Below are positions 23,945-32,018 of a stretch of DNA of 32,889 nucleotides, piece after piece. This stretch comes from Acidobacteriaceae bacterium. GTDB taxonomy: Bacteria > Acidobacteriota > Terriglobia > Terriglobales > Acidobacteriaceae. A model generated the notes under the pieces. That model was not told the DNA's origin. It worked only from the letters and a program-made list of their open reading frames with translations, and made no database searches. The stretch covers positions 1 to 32,889 of the forward strand of contig PLJN01000145.1 in the NCBI GenBank assembly GCA_003140235.1. The letters run 5' to 3'. The position numbers and the translations under genes are program-made. Every line of letters begins with the position of its first letter. Position 1 is the first letter of the stretch.

Positions 23945-24193
23945 ATGCCCTTGGTCGAAGACAAAGTGAAACAGATCGTTGTAGACCAGCTTGGAGTCGA
24001 TCCGGCTGAGGTCACGGCGGCGGCGTCATTTGCCGCGGACCTGGGCGCAGATTCGCTGGACGCAGTAGAGTTGATTATGGCTTTTGAAGAAGCTTTTGAT
24101 GTATCGATTCCCGACGAGCAGGCGCAGAATATCCTGACCGTGGGACAGGCAATCGAGTACCTGGAGAAGAACGCCAAATCGGTAAAGCAGTAA
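23945..24193 (+). CDS. Acyl carrier protein, first of a tandem pair
   Basis: An 82-residue acyl carrier protein with the phosphopantetheine serine in [19 protein letters not shown] (S37). The [12 protein letters not shown] motif and acidic helices are typical. Compared with its neighbour it has a less conserved start ([20 protein letters not shown]) and ends in [16 protein letters not shown] ribosome site lies about ten bases before the ATG. Tandem copies with different helix II surfaces suggest partner specialisation: one for fatty-acid synthesis, one possibly for a dedicated acyl product. Confidence 0.93.
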   Translation: MPLVEDKVKQIVVDQLGVDPAEVTAAASFAADLGADSLDAVELIMAFEEAFDVSIPDEQAQNILTVGQAIEYLEKNAKSVKQ

Positions 24194-24239
24194 ACGGGAC
24201 CCGCACCGCAATTCAACCAGAAGAAGGAGACGCAATCGT

Positions 24240-24482
24240 ATGGCAGCGGAAGACAAGGTAAAGCAGATCATTGTTGAGCAACTTGGAGTGGATGAAGGTG
24301 AAGTCACGCCCAACGCCTCCTTCGTGGACGACCTGGGCGCAGATTCACTCGACACCGTGGAACTGGTCATGGCCTTCGAAGAAGCCTTTGACATTGAGAT
24401 TCCGGACGAAGACGCCGAGAAGATTCGCACCGTGAAGGACGCAATCGATTACATCGACAAGCACTCGAAAGGCGGCAAGTAG
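24240..24482 (+). CDS. acpP: Acyl carrier protein, second of a tandem pair (fatty-acid type)
   Basis: An 80-residue acyl carrier protein with the attachment serine in [20 protein letters not shown] (S36), matching classical AcpP ([20 protein letters not shown]). An AAGGAG ribosome site lies ten bases upstream. The stop is one base before the TTG start of fabF, as in the acpP-fabF pair of many bacteria, so I assign this copy as the housekeeping one. It is about 60% identical by eye to the copy 46 bases upstream. Confidence 0.94.
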   Translation: MAAEDKVKQIIVEQLGVDEGEVTPNASFVDDLGADSLDTVELVMAFEEAFDIEIPDEDAEKIRTVKDAIDYIDKHSKGGK

Positions 24483-24483
24483 T

Positions 24484-25722
24484 TTGTCCAGGAGAGTCGT
24501 TGTCACGGGTCTGGGCCTGATTTGCGGAGTTGGCAATACCAGCACCGAAGTCTGGAAGAACATTGTCGCCGGCCGAAGTGGCGTGGCGAAAATCACCCAC
24601 TTTGATACCACCGACTTTGCCTGCTCGATTGCCGCGGAGGTCAAGGGATTTGATCCTCGGAACTTCATCGAACAGAAAGAAATAAAGAAGATGGCCCGCT
24701 TCATCCATCTGGCGATGGCGGCTGCGGCTGAAGCCATGACCATGTCCGATCTGAAAGTCACGCCCGAGAACGATACGCGCGTTGGCGTACACATCGGCTC
24801 CGGCGTCGGCGGGTTTGACGTGATCGAACGCGAATACCAGAACCTGCTGAAAGGCGGTCCGCGCAAAATTTCTCCTTTCTTTATTCCCGCCGCCATTGTG
24901 AACCTGGCCGCAGGCCAGGTGAGCATACGGTACGGCGCTAAGGGTCCCAACGAAGCCACCTGCACGGCCTGTACCACCAGCGCACACGCCATAGGTGATG
25001 CTTACAAAATCATTCAGCGTGAAGATGCTGACGTGATGATCGCCGGCGGATCGGAAGCCGCGATTACGCCCATGGGTGTTGGCGGGTTCGCTGCCATGCG
25101 CGCTCTGTCTCTGCGCAATGATGAACCGGAGAAAGCCAGCCGGCCGTGGGACTCAGGCCGCGACGGTTTTGTGATCGGCGAAGGCGCCGGCATCCTTATT
25201 CTGGAAGAACTGGAGTTTGCCAAGGACCGCGGAGCGCCGATTCTGGCGGAGATCATCGGTTATGGCATGGGCGCAGATGCTTACCACATCACGCAGCCAT
25301 CCGAGGGCGGCGAAGGCGCGTCCCGCGTGATGATGAACGCCATCAAGGACGCCAAGATCACGCCCGCAGATATTGGCTACGTGAATGCCCACGGAACGTC
25401 CACGCCCATTGGCGACGTGCTGGAAACCAAATCCATCAAACGCGTCTTTGGCGACCAGAGCAAGATTCCCGTGAGCTCCACAAAATCCATGACCGGCCAT
25501 CTGCTCGGCGGCGCCGGCGGATTGGAAGCCGGCATCACGATTCTGGCTTTGCGGGACCAGATATTGCCTCCGACCATCAACCTGGAGACGCCTGATCCCG
25601 AATGCGACCTGGACTACGTCCCTAACGTGGCGCGCAAGGCCGCAGTGGATATCGCGCTGTCCAATTCCTTCGGCTTCGGCGGCACCAACGGTTCGCTCAT
25701 CTTCCGCCGGTGGACAGAATAA
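24484..25722 (+). CDS. fabF: 3-oxoacyl-[acyl-carrier-protein] synthase II
   Basis: A 412-residue beta-ketoacyl-ACP synthase II that condenses acyl-ACP with malonyl-ACP in fatty-acid elongation. The active-site triad is at the E. coli positions: C163 in CTACTTSAHAIGDA, H303 in YVNAHGTSTPIGD, H339 in SMTGHLLGGAGG. Also visible are RVGVHIGSGVGG and NSFGFGGTNGSL. The start codon is TTG at 24484: the family N-terminus (RRVVVTGLGLICGVG) begins exactly there, no ATG or GTG fits, and AAAGGCGG in the end of acpP serves as ribosome site. It is translationally coupled to acpP and converges on the PDZ gene. Confidence 0.96.
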   Translation: MSRRVVVTGLGLICGVGNTSTEVWKNIVAGRSGVAKITHFDTTDFACSIAAEVKGFDPRNFIEQKEIKKMARFIHLAMAAAAEAMTMSDLKVTPENDTRVGVHIGSGVGGFDVIEREYQNLLKGGPRKISPFFIPAAIVNLAAGQVSIRYGAKGPNEATCTACTTSAHAIGDAYKIIQREDADVMIAGGSEAAITPMGVGGFAAMRALSLRNDEPEKASRPWDSGRDGFVIGEGAGILILEELEFAKDRGAPILAEIIGYGMGADAYHITQPSEGGEGASRVMMNAIKDAKITPADIGYVNAHGTSTPIGDVLETKSIKRVFGDQSKIPVSSTKSMTGHLLGGAGGLEAGITILALRDQILPPTINLETPDPECDLDYVPNVARKAAVDIALSNSFGFGGTNGSLIFRRWTE

Positions 25723-25768
25723 GAAAGCGTGGCCACGACGACCACGCCCTTCAACAATCACAAGATTG

Positions 25769-26836
25769 CTAGATCCAGTTGGAGCGAAGATCTCTTTCTA
25801 ACTGGATTTTCAGCCGGTTCACGTCCTTTTCCGCCTTTTTAACTGCCGCCTTCACTTGAGTCTTAACCTGCTCGCTCTGTTGCAGCGCGATCCGCACTTG
25901 CGGCTGCACTTCCTTAATCACGCGCTCACGGATGCGACTGGTTTCCGACCCAAGTTCCTTTACCCAATCGCGAAGCTCTTCCATACTTCCGGACGCGTCA
26001 TCGAAATCGATATAGAGGCCGGACGACTCTTTGGACTGGTGCTCCGGAATGTCCACGGTAATCGTCTGCTCCTTGCGGTCACGCATCACACCGATGGCGA
26101 CTTTTCCACCCTTGCGATGGCTGCCGAGAATGCGCCGCAGATCGGAGCGATCGGAAACTCGCTCGTTGTCTGCGCGGACAATCACGTCTCCGGCCTTGAG
26201 CCCGGCTTTTTCCGCAGGACTGTTCTTCTCCACCGACTTAATCAGAATGCCTTCGCCGTCTTTGATGCCAAAATACTCGCCTAACTGGCGGCCCACGCTC
26301 TCCACCTGCACTCCGAGAAAAGGCGAATAGTTCACCTGGAAATCAAACGACGGTATGGTAATTTTCGGCATGGCAGGCATGGGCTGCACCCAGACTTGCG
26401 GCATGTGCTCGGACATCACCTTGCCGCGATCCGCCAGTGCGACCTTGATGTTCATGGAACTACCGTCGCGACTGATGCCGAGTGTGACAGTACGGCCCGC
26501 AGGAGTTTCCCGAATAAAGCGGCGCAACTGCTCTCCGCTTTCCACTCTGGAGCCGTTAAACTCCAGGATCACGTCATGCTCTTTCAGCCCGGCTTTGCCG
26601 GCAGGCGCGTCCTGGTCCACCATGGTGACTTCCACGCCGCGCTCTTCCTTCAGCTTGAGCGCGCCTACGCGTTCTGAGGTAACGTCCTGGATGTCAACAC
26701 CCAGGTAAGAGTGGCCACCGGACGTGGTATAGACGTGCGTCTGGCTCGTTTGGGCCGGATCTGTGAATCCAAAAATGGATGCGGCGGGGAATAGCAGTCC
26801 TCCCAGCAGTAGCGCGAATCTAAGTTTGTTTCTCAT
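25769..26836 (-). CDS. Exported protein with two PDZ domains
   Basis: A 355-residue exported protein: signal peptide MRNKLRFALLLGGLLFPAAS, first PDZ (about 40-140: YLGVDIQDVTSERVGALKLK; APAGKAGLKEHDVILEFNG), second PDZ (about 170-270: PFLGVQVESVGRQLGEYFGI; SPAEKAGLKAGDVIVRADNE), and a C-terminal basic/acidic coiled-coil-like segment (QVKTQVKAAVKKAEKDVNRL). There is no serine-protease domain, so it is not DegP/HtrA but likely a scaffolding or sensing protein. I chose the ATG at 26836 because GAGGGAG is upstream, though spacing is long. It is the last gene of the sigma-factor operon. Confidence 0.83.
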   Translation of the reverse strand: MRNKLRFALLLGGLLFPAASIFGFTDPAQTSQTHVYTTSGGHSYLGVDIQDVTSERVGALKLKEERGVEVTMVDQDAPAGKAGLKEHDVILEFNGSRVESGEQLRRFIRETPAGRTVTLGISRDGSSMNIKVALADRGKVMSEHMPQVWVQPMPAMPKITIPSFDFQVNYSPFLGVQVESVGRQLGEYFGIKDGEGILIKSVEKNSPAEKAGLKAGDVIVRADNERVSDRSDLRRILGSHRKGGKVAIGVMRDRKEQTITVDIPEHQSKESSGLYIDFDDASGSMEELRDWVKELGSETSRIRERVIKEVQPQVRIALQQSEQVKTQVKAAVKKAEKDVNRLKIQLERDLRSNWI

Positions 26837-26867
26837 GTTGTTCGTTTGCTCCCTCATGTAAGTGTGC

Positions 26868-27998
26868 TTACTTCTTCTTGTGCTTGAATTCGATGTTGCC
26901 GGAGACCGTATGAACATGCAGCAACGGGCCGCCACCGTTCAGGCTGCCGCGGGCGAAGACTTCGAGCGGGCCGTATGTGTTGCCCGAGCGAGTAATCACC
27001 AGCCCGGAAAATTCGCTGGTAATCGACTTGCCGCGGGCGGCTTCCACGGAAGCGCTGACTGTGACCCGCAAATCATCCGGGAGGTAAACAACGATGTCTC
27101 CGACGGATGTCTCGAGATGCGAATTGCTGAATGCGTCCCTCACTCCGGTCAGGTCCGCGACGATGGCCCCTGCGCCGGTCTCTGCGCGCACGCCGCCATG
27201 GATCGGGCCAATGTGGATGGCGCCGCCGCCCGATTCAATCTGCGCTGCGCCGCCAATGTCAATTAAGTCGAGGTTGCCGCCACCGGTGGAGGCTTTGATC
27301 TGGCCCGTGCACTTGGCAACCCTGATGGAACCCCCGCCGGTGTCCAGGACCATGATTTTGCCGGAGCCGATGCTTAAGTCTCCGCCGCCTGAAGAGGCCC
27401 GAACGTTTCCGCCGGCCGCCACCACGTGGATATTGCCGCCGCCGGTCTCTACTTGTACGTCGCTATTGGTCTTGCCGACTTCAATGTCACCGCCGCCGCT
27501 CTTGATCACCACCACGCCGCCGATCTGGTCCACTCGTATGGCGCCGCCCGCGGTATTCGCTTCTACTTGTCCGGTGATGTTCGCCGCCATGACCGCGCCG
27601 CCGTCGGTATCCAGACGCAATACCATGGTCCCTCTGGGCGCATGCACATCAAAATCCGCGGACCCCCGAGACTTTCCACCATCAGCGCGCAACAGAACGA
27701 TATCGCCGGAAGCTGTAGCGTTGATCTTCAGGAGAGCAAACTCACGGTGTGCTTCTTCTTCAGATCGCGCCCGCACGCGTTTGCGAATGGTGTAAGTGAC
27801 GTTGCTCTGATCGCCACCCTGCACCTTGATGGAGCCGGCAGTGGTCTTCACCCGGACCACTTTGCCCGCGGCCAGTGTACCGGTGGTTTCTTCCACCCAT
27901 TCGCTGCCCACGCGAACCACTCGCGGAGCGGAACTTTGCGCCATTGCAGCCAGACTGGCCGCTAAAATAAATGTCGCGTATTGTGTTGTTTTTCTCAT
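26868..27998 (-). CDS. Exported DUF4097-type beta-helix protein
   Basis: A 376-residue protein with a signal peptide (KTTQYATFILAASLAAMAQS) and a long region of short repeated beta turns (GGAIRVDQIGGVVVIKSGGG, DIEVGKTNSDVQVETGGGNI, KASTGGGNLDLIDIGGAAQI). This is the DUF4097 (putative adhesin) pattern of a parallel beta-helix. It starts 33 bases after the anti-sigma gene and overlaps no neighbour. These proteins are often found next to ECF sigma/anti-sigma pairs or PspC/LiaI-type envelope proteins. A role in sensing or protecting the envelope is plausible but unproven. Confidence 0.83.
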   Translation of the reverse strand: MRKTTQYATFILAASLAAMAQSSAPRVVRVGSEWVEETTGTLAAGKVVRVKTTAGSIKVQGGDQSNVTYTIRKRVRARSEEEAHREFALLKINATASGDIVLLRADGGKSRGSADFDVHAPRGTMVLRLDTDGGAVMAANITGQVEANTAGGAIRVDQIGGVVVIKSGGGDIEVGKTNSDVQVETGGGNIHVVAAGGNVRASSGGGDLSIGSGKIMVLDTGGGSIRVAKCTGQIKASTGGGNLDLIDIGGAAQIESGGGAIHIGPIHGGVRAETGAGAIVADLTGVRDAFSNSHLETSVGDIVVYLPDDLRVTVSASVEAARGKSITSEFSGLVITRSGNTYGPLEVFARGSLNGGGPLLHVHTVSGNIEFKHKKK

Positions 27999-28031
27999 TT
28001 GCGAACTTTTCCCTGGGCCTGGTTTCAGCCT

Positions 28032-28952
28032 CTATTCCAGATTGGGCATGCTGGCCAGAACCCGTCTGGACTCAGCTTTAATGAATTTGTTCTCATCATG
28101 ATCAGCCAGCACTCGCAAGGCCTCGCGCACGCTCATATCGGCCTTGACCGGATCGAGCAACCTGATGGCTTCCTGCCGTACTCCCGCGTTCGTATCGTGC
28201 ATCAGCGCTTCCAGTACGACGTCGCGCACATGAACGTCATCTTTCACGTAACTCTTCAAGCCTTCCAGCGCCTGCAGCCGCACGCCCGGGTTTTTGTCGT
28301 AGCGAACGGCGTAGACAAACGCTTCGCGCACTTCATCGTTCTCGGGCTTTTTGGAAAGCAAGTCAATCGAATCGTGCTGCACTCCGGGGTTTCGCGTATC
28401 CTGTGCCCCCAGCAACAGGAGTTGCTGAATTCTGGGATCATTGGCGGACCCTTCCAATATCTGTGGACGCAGCGTGTCGTATTTGATTGAAACCAGGCCC
28501 GAAGTGGGATTCGAGGCGACTGATTCAACACCAGCAATGCTTGCTTCACTTTGCGGACCCGGCGGCTGAATCGGCCCCGGAGAGCGCAGTTTGTATGTCG
28601 TCAACGCGCCACCGGCAAATCCAAGCATCAACAGCGCCACGGTCATCGCGGGAGCGAGCTTGATCTGCTGCATCCATCCGCCAAAATCGAAAATGAAATT
28701 CCGCAGTCCGCGGGATTGTTCGGCGTGCTCCAGCGCTTCCTGGAATTTCATTCGGCTGGCCGTCAGAAAGCTCGGCGAGATCTCTTGTACGGGTAACAGG
28801 TCCATGCTCTTCTTGAGTTCGACCGCCGACTCCAGCTCGTGCTTGCACGGCACGCAGTGCTGGACGTGGCGTTCCACCTCGAACCGGGCATCGTCGGCCA
28901 GTTCTTCATATACGTAGAAGACGATATTTTCTTTAGTCCAATCGCAGTTCAT
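28032..28952 (-). CDS. Anti-sigma factor with zinc-finger (zf-HC2), one membrane helix and HEAT repeats
   Basis: A 306-residue protein. The N-terminus has the anti-sigma zinc motif HVQHCVPC (H29, C33, C36). A helix at about 99-118 (LAPAMTVALLMLGFAGGAL) crosses the membrane, and the C-terminal part from about 165 on consists of HEAT-like repeats (HDSIDLLSKKPENDEVREAF; RLQALEGLKSYVKDDVHVRD; RQEAIRLLDPVKADMSVREA). The start at 28952 is preceded by GGAG with 8-base spacing. It follows the sigma gene by 26 bases. The extracytoplasmic HEAT repeats probably sense an envelope signal and release the sigma factor; this is inference. Confidence 0.88.
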   Translation of the reverse strand: MNCDWTKENIVFYVYEELADDARFEVERHVQHCVPCKHELESAVELKKSMDLLPVQEISPSFLTASRMKFQEALEHAEQSRGLRNFIFDFGGWMQQIKLAPAMTVALLMLGFAGGALTTYKLRSPGPIQPPGPQSEASIAGVESVASNPTSGLVSIKYDTLRPQILEGSANDPRIQQLLLLGAQDTRNPGVQHDSIDLLSKKPENDEVREAFVYAVRYDKNPGVRLQALEGLKSYVKDDVHVRDVVLEALMHDTNAGVRQEAIRLLDPVKADMSVREALRVLADHDENKFIKAESRRVLASMPNLE

Positions 28953-28978
28953 AACCCAATCTCCAGATGGCAATTCCC

Positions 28979-29653
28979 TTACCGCATGGGCGCCAAAACG
29001 CTCCGTAATTTTTGTGTGGCACGAAACAAAGTGTTCTTCGCGGTCTCCTCGGTGGTGTTCAGCATTTCGCCGATGGTCCGCAACCGCAGCCCCTGATAAT
29101 GCTTTAACTCAAACACCATGCGTTCCCGGGGCGTAAGCTTCTGCAACGCATGAGCAATCTTCGATCCCAATTCCCGGCGCATCAAATCGCGCTCCGGGTT
29201 CGCGCCCGAACGATCATCGGAAACGCGGTCCAGCAAATCAACTTCTCCGCCGCTGGAGTCGGTCATCACCGCCGAATCTTCCTTGCGCGTCTGCCGCTTG
29301 CGCAGATGATCCAGACAAAGGTTCGTGACGATCCGGTAAATCCACGTATAAAACGAGCACTCAAACCGGAAGTTCCCAATGTGCCGGTAGGCCTTGAGAA
29401 ACGCTTCCTGATAAACGTCCTGCGCGTCCGCTTCTGACCCGGTCAGATGCATGGCCAACCGCAGCACCGCATGATCGTACTGGCGCACCAGGGATTCAAA
29501 CGCAGCACGGTCACCACGCTGCGCGGCGCGAATCAGTTCGCTGTCATTTACTCGGCCTGGGGCCTGACTCACCATGGCTCCGTTCGAATGGGAGTACCGT
29601 CTTGCGCCGCTAGCGCCAACCGTTGCCTTGAAAAATGCTGTTTCGGCCGGCAT
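28979..29653 (-). CDS. ECF-family RNA polymerase sigma factor
   Basis: A sigma-70 family factor of the ECF class. Region 2 is VRQYDHAVLRLAMHLTGSEA, DAQDVYQEAFLKAYRHIGNF and SFYTWIYRIVTNLCLDHLRK; region 4 is LTPRERMVFELKHYQGLRLR, TIGEMLNTTEETAKNTLFRA. The start is uncertain: the ATG at 29653 has AGGGA nine bases upstream; 29575 has GGAG only two bases away. From 29653 the protein is 224 residues, a usual ECF length. It heads an operon with its anti-sigma factor (26-base gap), DUF4097 and PDZ proteins. Confidence 0.9.
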   Translation of the reverse strand: MPAETAFFKATVGASGARRYSHSNGAMVSQAPGRVNDSELIRAAQRGDRAAFESLVRQYDHAVLRLAMHLTGSEADAQDVYQEAFLKAYRHIGNFRFECSFYTWIYRIVTNLCLDHLRKRQTRKEDSAVMTDSSGGEVDLLDRVSDDRSGANPERDLMRRELGSKIAHALQKLTPRERMVFELKHYQGLRLRTIGEMLNTTEETAKNTLFRATQKLRSVLAPMR

Positions 29654-29799
29654 CTGTTTTGTCCCTAATCCTCTCTGCGTCAATCATTTGGACGGAACAG
29701 AAGGCGATACGTAAGCTGAGAGTATCCCATTTTCGAACACTTGTGGAAGGACTGGGAAAACCTTACCGCTGACGACGCTGATAACGCTGATTCGTTCCA

Positions 29800-29985
29800 T
29801 AACAGGGAAAAATGCAGGCTCTAAATTCTCGTTAACAGGGAAAAATACAGGGGAAATGCCAGCGCCTTGGTCCCCGCAGGCGTTCAAAACCTCGATTCCA
29901 TGGGCATTTTGAGACATTTTCTTCTTGACGGAGCCTCATTCGTAACAGGGCATGAACAGGGAGTTAACAGGGAAGGAACAGGGGA
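29800..29985. repeat. AACAGGG short-repeat cluster
   Basis: AACAGGG occurs six times in this interval (near 29801, 29834, 29944, 29955, 29966 and 29977) plus one TACAGGGG variant. Copies are embedded in variants of TAACAGGGAAAAATACAGGG and spaced irregularly. Their direction is the same in all cases. It lies upstream of the sigma-factor gene and does not encode a plausible protein. Confidence 0.75.
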
Positions 29986-30362
29986 ACATACATGGGAATG
30001 ACCGTCATCGCCATCATCGCGCGTGATCGCCGTTATCGGAAGAACACGACCCAACCACTTCCGTCTGCTAAGTGTTTGATTTTCAAAGATCTTTCCGGCG
30101 GTCCGCCTGGGCGGCTCGTTTTGGGCAAATTGCTGGTTGCCAACTTCTTTCTTGCTGCCACTTGGTACAACGATTTGATGGTTGCGGTCAAGGAAACAAA
30201 ATGATAATTTTCTGTAGCTTTTGATTCCGCCCAATAATAAAGAGATACCTCGATCGGTATCGAGACGATCCAGAAATAAAGTGCGTCGAATTGGCGATAT
30301 CTGTTAGCTGCTGGTGGGAGGAGCCGCGCCGCCAACGACCAGAACGCGACTGAGGGCAACCA

Positions 30363-30388
30363 AAAGGGCCGTCCGAAGACGGCCCTTT
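30363..30388. terminator. Hairpin with 11-bp perfect stem and CGAA tetraloop
   Basis: AAAGGGCCGTC pairs exactly with GACGGCCCTTT around a CGAA loop. AAA on one side and TTT on the other make it a possible bidirectional terminator, but no gene ends within 300 bases on either side, so it could equally be a small RNA end or a repeat. Confidence 0.5.
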
Positions 30389-30580
30389 ACGACTTTGCCC
30401 CGCAGCCAATCAGAGCTTCTTGAACAGGATGCTTATTGCTTCCCATGAGAAAACCCAACATTCAAGCATCATGCTTCGCCAGGTACTGCGGACGGACTTG
30501 AGGCCCGTGTCGCGACCCCGCCGTTAGGGCGGAAGCCAGAATAAGCCAGTACGCCAGCTACCCACTATGATGCCTCGGCA

Positions 30581-30602
30581 CCGCACGCTCGCGAGCCGTG
30601 CG
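30581..30602. repeat. GC-rich palindrome
   Basis: CCGCACGCTCGCGAGCCGTG then CG: CGCACG and CGTGCG arms enclose the palindrome CTCGCGAG with one unpaired base. It lies between the gene-poor region and the arm at 30630-30644, and may be part of an island border. Confidence 0.45.
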
Positions 30603-30629
30603 AGAACTGAACATTTCAGCAGTCGCCGC

Positions 30630-30644
30630 TGCGCTTTAGCGCTG
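30630..30644. repeat. 15-bp inverted repeat around the lone nuclease-like gene, left arm
   Basis: TGCGCTTTAGCGCTG here is the exact reverse complement of CAGCGCTAAAGCGCA at 32004-32018. The two copies flank the gene at 30762-31925 by 118 and 79 bases respectively. The motif is itself close to palindromic about TTTA. Confidence 0.65.
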
Positions 30645-30761
30645 TTCAATCAACTTACGGAGCGCGCCTGAATCAAATGGTGTATCAATGGATACGCCAC
30701 CTCCTCAGGGCGTTACAAAATTATACGCAGGAAATAACCTTAAGTTCCATACCATCTGAAT

Positions 30762-31925
30762 TCAATCAGGCACTTTGTCGAGACCGTACCTTTCAACCAC
30801 GGCTGTTTTCATTTCCCGAAGGGGCTGGTTTTCTTTGATGAACGCAAGCGTGGTTTCATCTTCGTGCCACGGAGCATCCAGCCGGCACCACTGAACGTCG
30901 CACCAGCCAGTTTCGTTTTCCGCGACAAATGTAAGGCCAATGCATCTGTCCAGATGCATGTCAAATTTATGCAAGTATGTAAAGCTCTGAAGGGCAGCAT
31001 CTCTGTCTGGAATCTTTTCTTTGATAAGCGGAATGAAAATAAAGCCACAGCCGGTTGACGCCACAAACCTATATGGGAGGACAGATTCATTCTTCAAAGC
31101 ATTATCCATTGAGAGACGAAAACGCTTTTTGAACGCCCGCATGTCCGTTCTGTACAGCTTAGCGAGCTCTTTGATGATTCTGTAATAGGCTGCAGGGTTG
31201 CTCTCGGGCGTGGTTCTCCGCTCGGGGAAAAGAGTTATGATCCTCGATATGTCCCAATCATTTTTGTCCTGACTCTGAAGCTCGGCGAGAAATTTCAAAA
31301 ACTTGATGCTTGGCTTTTGGTCAGGTAAATTCCTTAGGTAGTGCCCAACAAGTGCGGGTTCGGGCACCTCTTCAAGAACAGTGCCCCAAATATCTGCGAG
31401 TTTTTCACGATATGCAAGATACTCCGCAACCTCCACGGGAGTCACAAAAGTCTCCAGAATGCCCCAGTAATCCGAAGCCGCAACCAAATGGATAATCCCA
31501 GCGGTCTGACTCTTGTGGTATTTCTTCAATTTGCAACTCTCCGGCAACAAATCATGGGGCAGATATACAACGAGCTTGTGAGTGTGCGGAACAGACGTCG
31601 CCGCCAAGTTGAATTTGTGACCACGATCATTGCACAGTTCAATTTCGGGGTATTTGTGTAAGTACTCTAAGGTGTTCCTAACTTGCTTCGTTGCATTTCC
31701 AAGAACCTCAGATTTGAACCACTTGACCTCTTTTTCGGGAGTTGTGGCGGCAGGAGCGTTCCTCTCCTTTATCTGATAAATGATTCGCAAATCGTCCAGC
31801 GACACAACTGCATCGGCCAATTCAAGCTCCAACTTTGAGTCTGGCTTGAACGTTTTTCTGGAAAAAGTAAATTCCCTGAAAAAATACGCAGAATTCAGAA
31901 TTGCGATCTCGTTCTCAATATTCAT
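30762..31925 (-). CDS. Hypothetical protein with Mrr-like PD-(D/E)XK nuclease signature
   Basis: A 387-residue soluble protein of no family I can name. The N-terminus shows a restriction-endonuclease-like pattern: a helix (NEIAILNSAYFFREF), then LELADAVVSLDDLRIIYQIK with D38 and Q51-x-K53, the D...QxK arrangement of Mrr/Vsr-type enzymes, followed by helices with basic residues (KQVRNTLEYLHKYPEIE). The middle is helical with no motif, and the C-terminus has Cys/Trp-rich strands (NETGWCDVQWCRLDAPWHED). Base composition is clearly AT-richer than its neighbours (about 42-46% GC in blocks I counted by eye). No partner methyltransferase or toxin-antitoxin gene is adjacent. A stand-alone defence gene is possible but not shown. 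Confidence 0.75.
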   Translation of the reverse strand: MNIENEIAILNSAYFFREFTFSRKTFKPDSKLELELADAVVSLDDLRIIYQIKERNAPAATTPEKEVKWFKSEVLGNATKQVRNTLEYLHKYPEIELCNDRGHKFNLAATSVPHTHKLVVYLPHDLLPESCKLKKYHKSQTAGIIHLVAASDYWGILETFVTPVEVAEYLAYREKLADIWGTVLEEVPEPALVGHYLRNLPDQKPSIKFLKFLAELQSQDKNDWDISRIITLFPERRTTPESNPAAYYRIIKELAKLYRTDMRAFKKRFRLSMDNALKNESVLPYRFVASTGCGFIFIPLIKEKIPDRDAALQSFTYLHKFDMHLDRCIGLTFVAENETGWCDVQWCRLDAPWHEDETTLAFIKENQPLREMKTAVVERYGLDKVPD

Positions 31926-31951
31926 ACACAGCTTCGGCTACCACTCTCTTA

Positions 31952-31957
31952 ATTATA
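31952..31957 (-). promoter_or_regulatory. Candidate -10 box of the lone gene
   Basis: TATAAT on the minus strand (31957-31952) would start transcription near 31945, about 20 bases before the ATG at 31925. No good -35 is seen. No clear Shine-Dalgarno sequence lies in the short leader. Confidence 0.35.
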
Positions 31958-32003
31958 TGATTGGCCATTGTGATGAGCCCGCACATCGCCGCCGTACCGC
32001 GGC

Positions 32004-32018
32004 CAGCGCTAAAGCGCA
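32004..32018. repeat. 15-bp inverted repeat around the lone gene, right arm
   Basis: CAGCGCTAAAGCGCA is an exact reverse complement of 30630-30644. See the left arm for spacing. Confidence 0.65.

Larger units (their letters stand above)
29684..30761. other. Gene-poor region with repeat clusters and hairpins
   Basis: About 1.1 kb without a convincing gene. It holds the AACAGGG cluster (29800-29985), a relative of the ATCGCCG repeat (30001-30040), an 11-bp-stem hairpin (30363-30388), a GC-rich palindrome (30581-30602) and one arm of the inverted repeat around the lone gene (30630-30644). Open frames are short and of low complexity, with FFPV/ISVIS-like reiteration that comes from the repeats. 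Confidence 0.6.

Noticed and set aside
25723-25768. Terminator between fabF and the PDZ gene
   Set aside because: GCGTGG and CCACGC can pair (25727-25747), but there is no T-tract on either side, so it is not a convincing intrinsic terminator.
29684-29917. A 77-codon minus-strand frame with FFPV and ISVIS repeats
   Set aside because: Its repeats are just the AACAGGG and GATAACGCTGAT DNA repeats read in frame; no ribosome site.
29800-30000. CRISPR array
   Set aside because: Repeat units are only 7-10 bases with irregular gaps and no unique spacers; no cas genes in the window.
30033-30359. A 108-codon minus-strand frame upstream of the hairpin
   Set aside because: Low-complexity mix with no family pattern, overlapping other frames, and no ribosome site; not supported.
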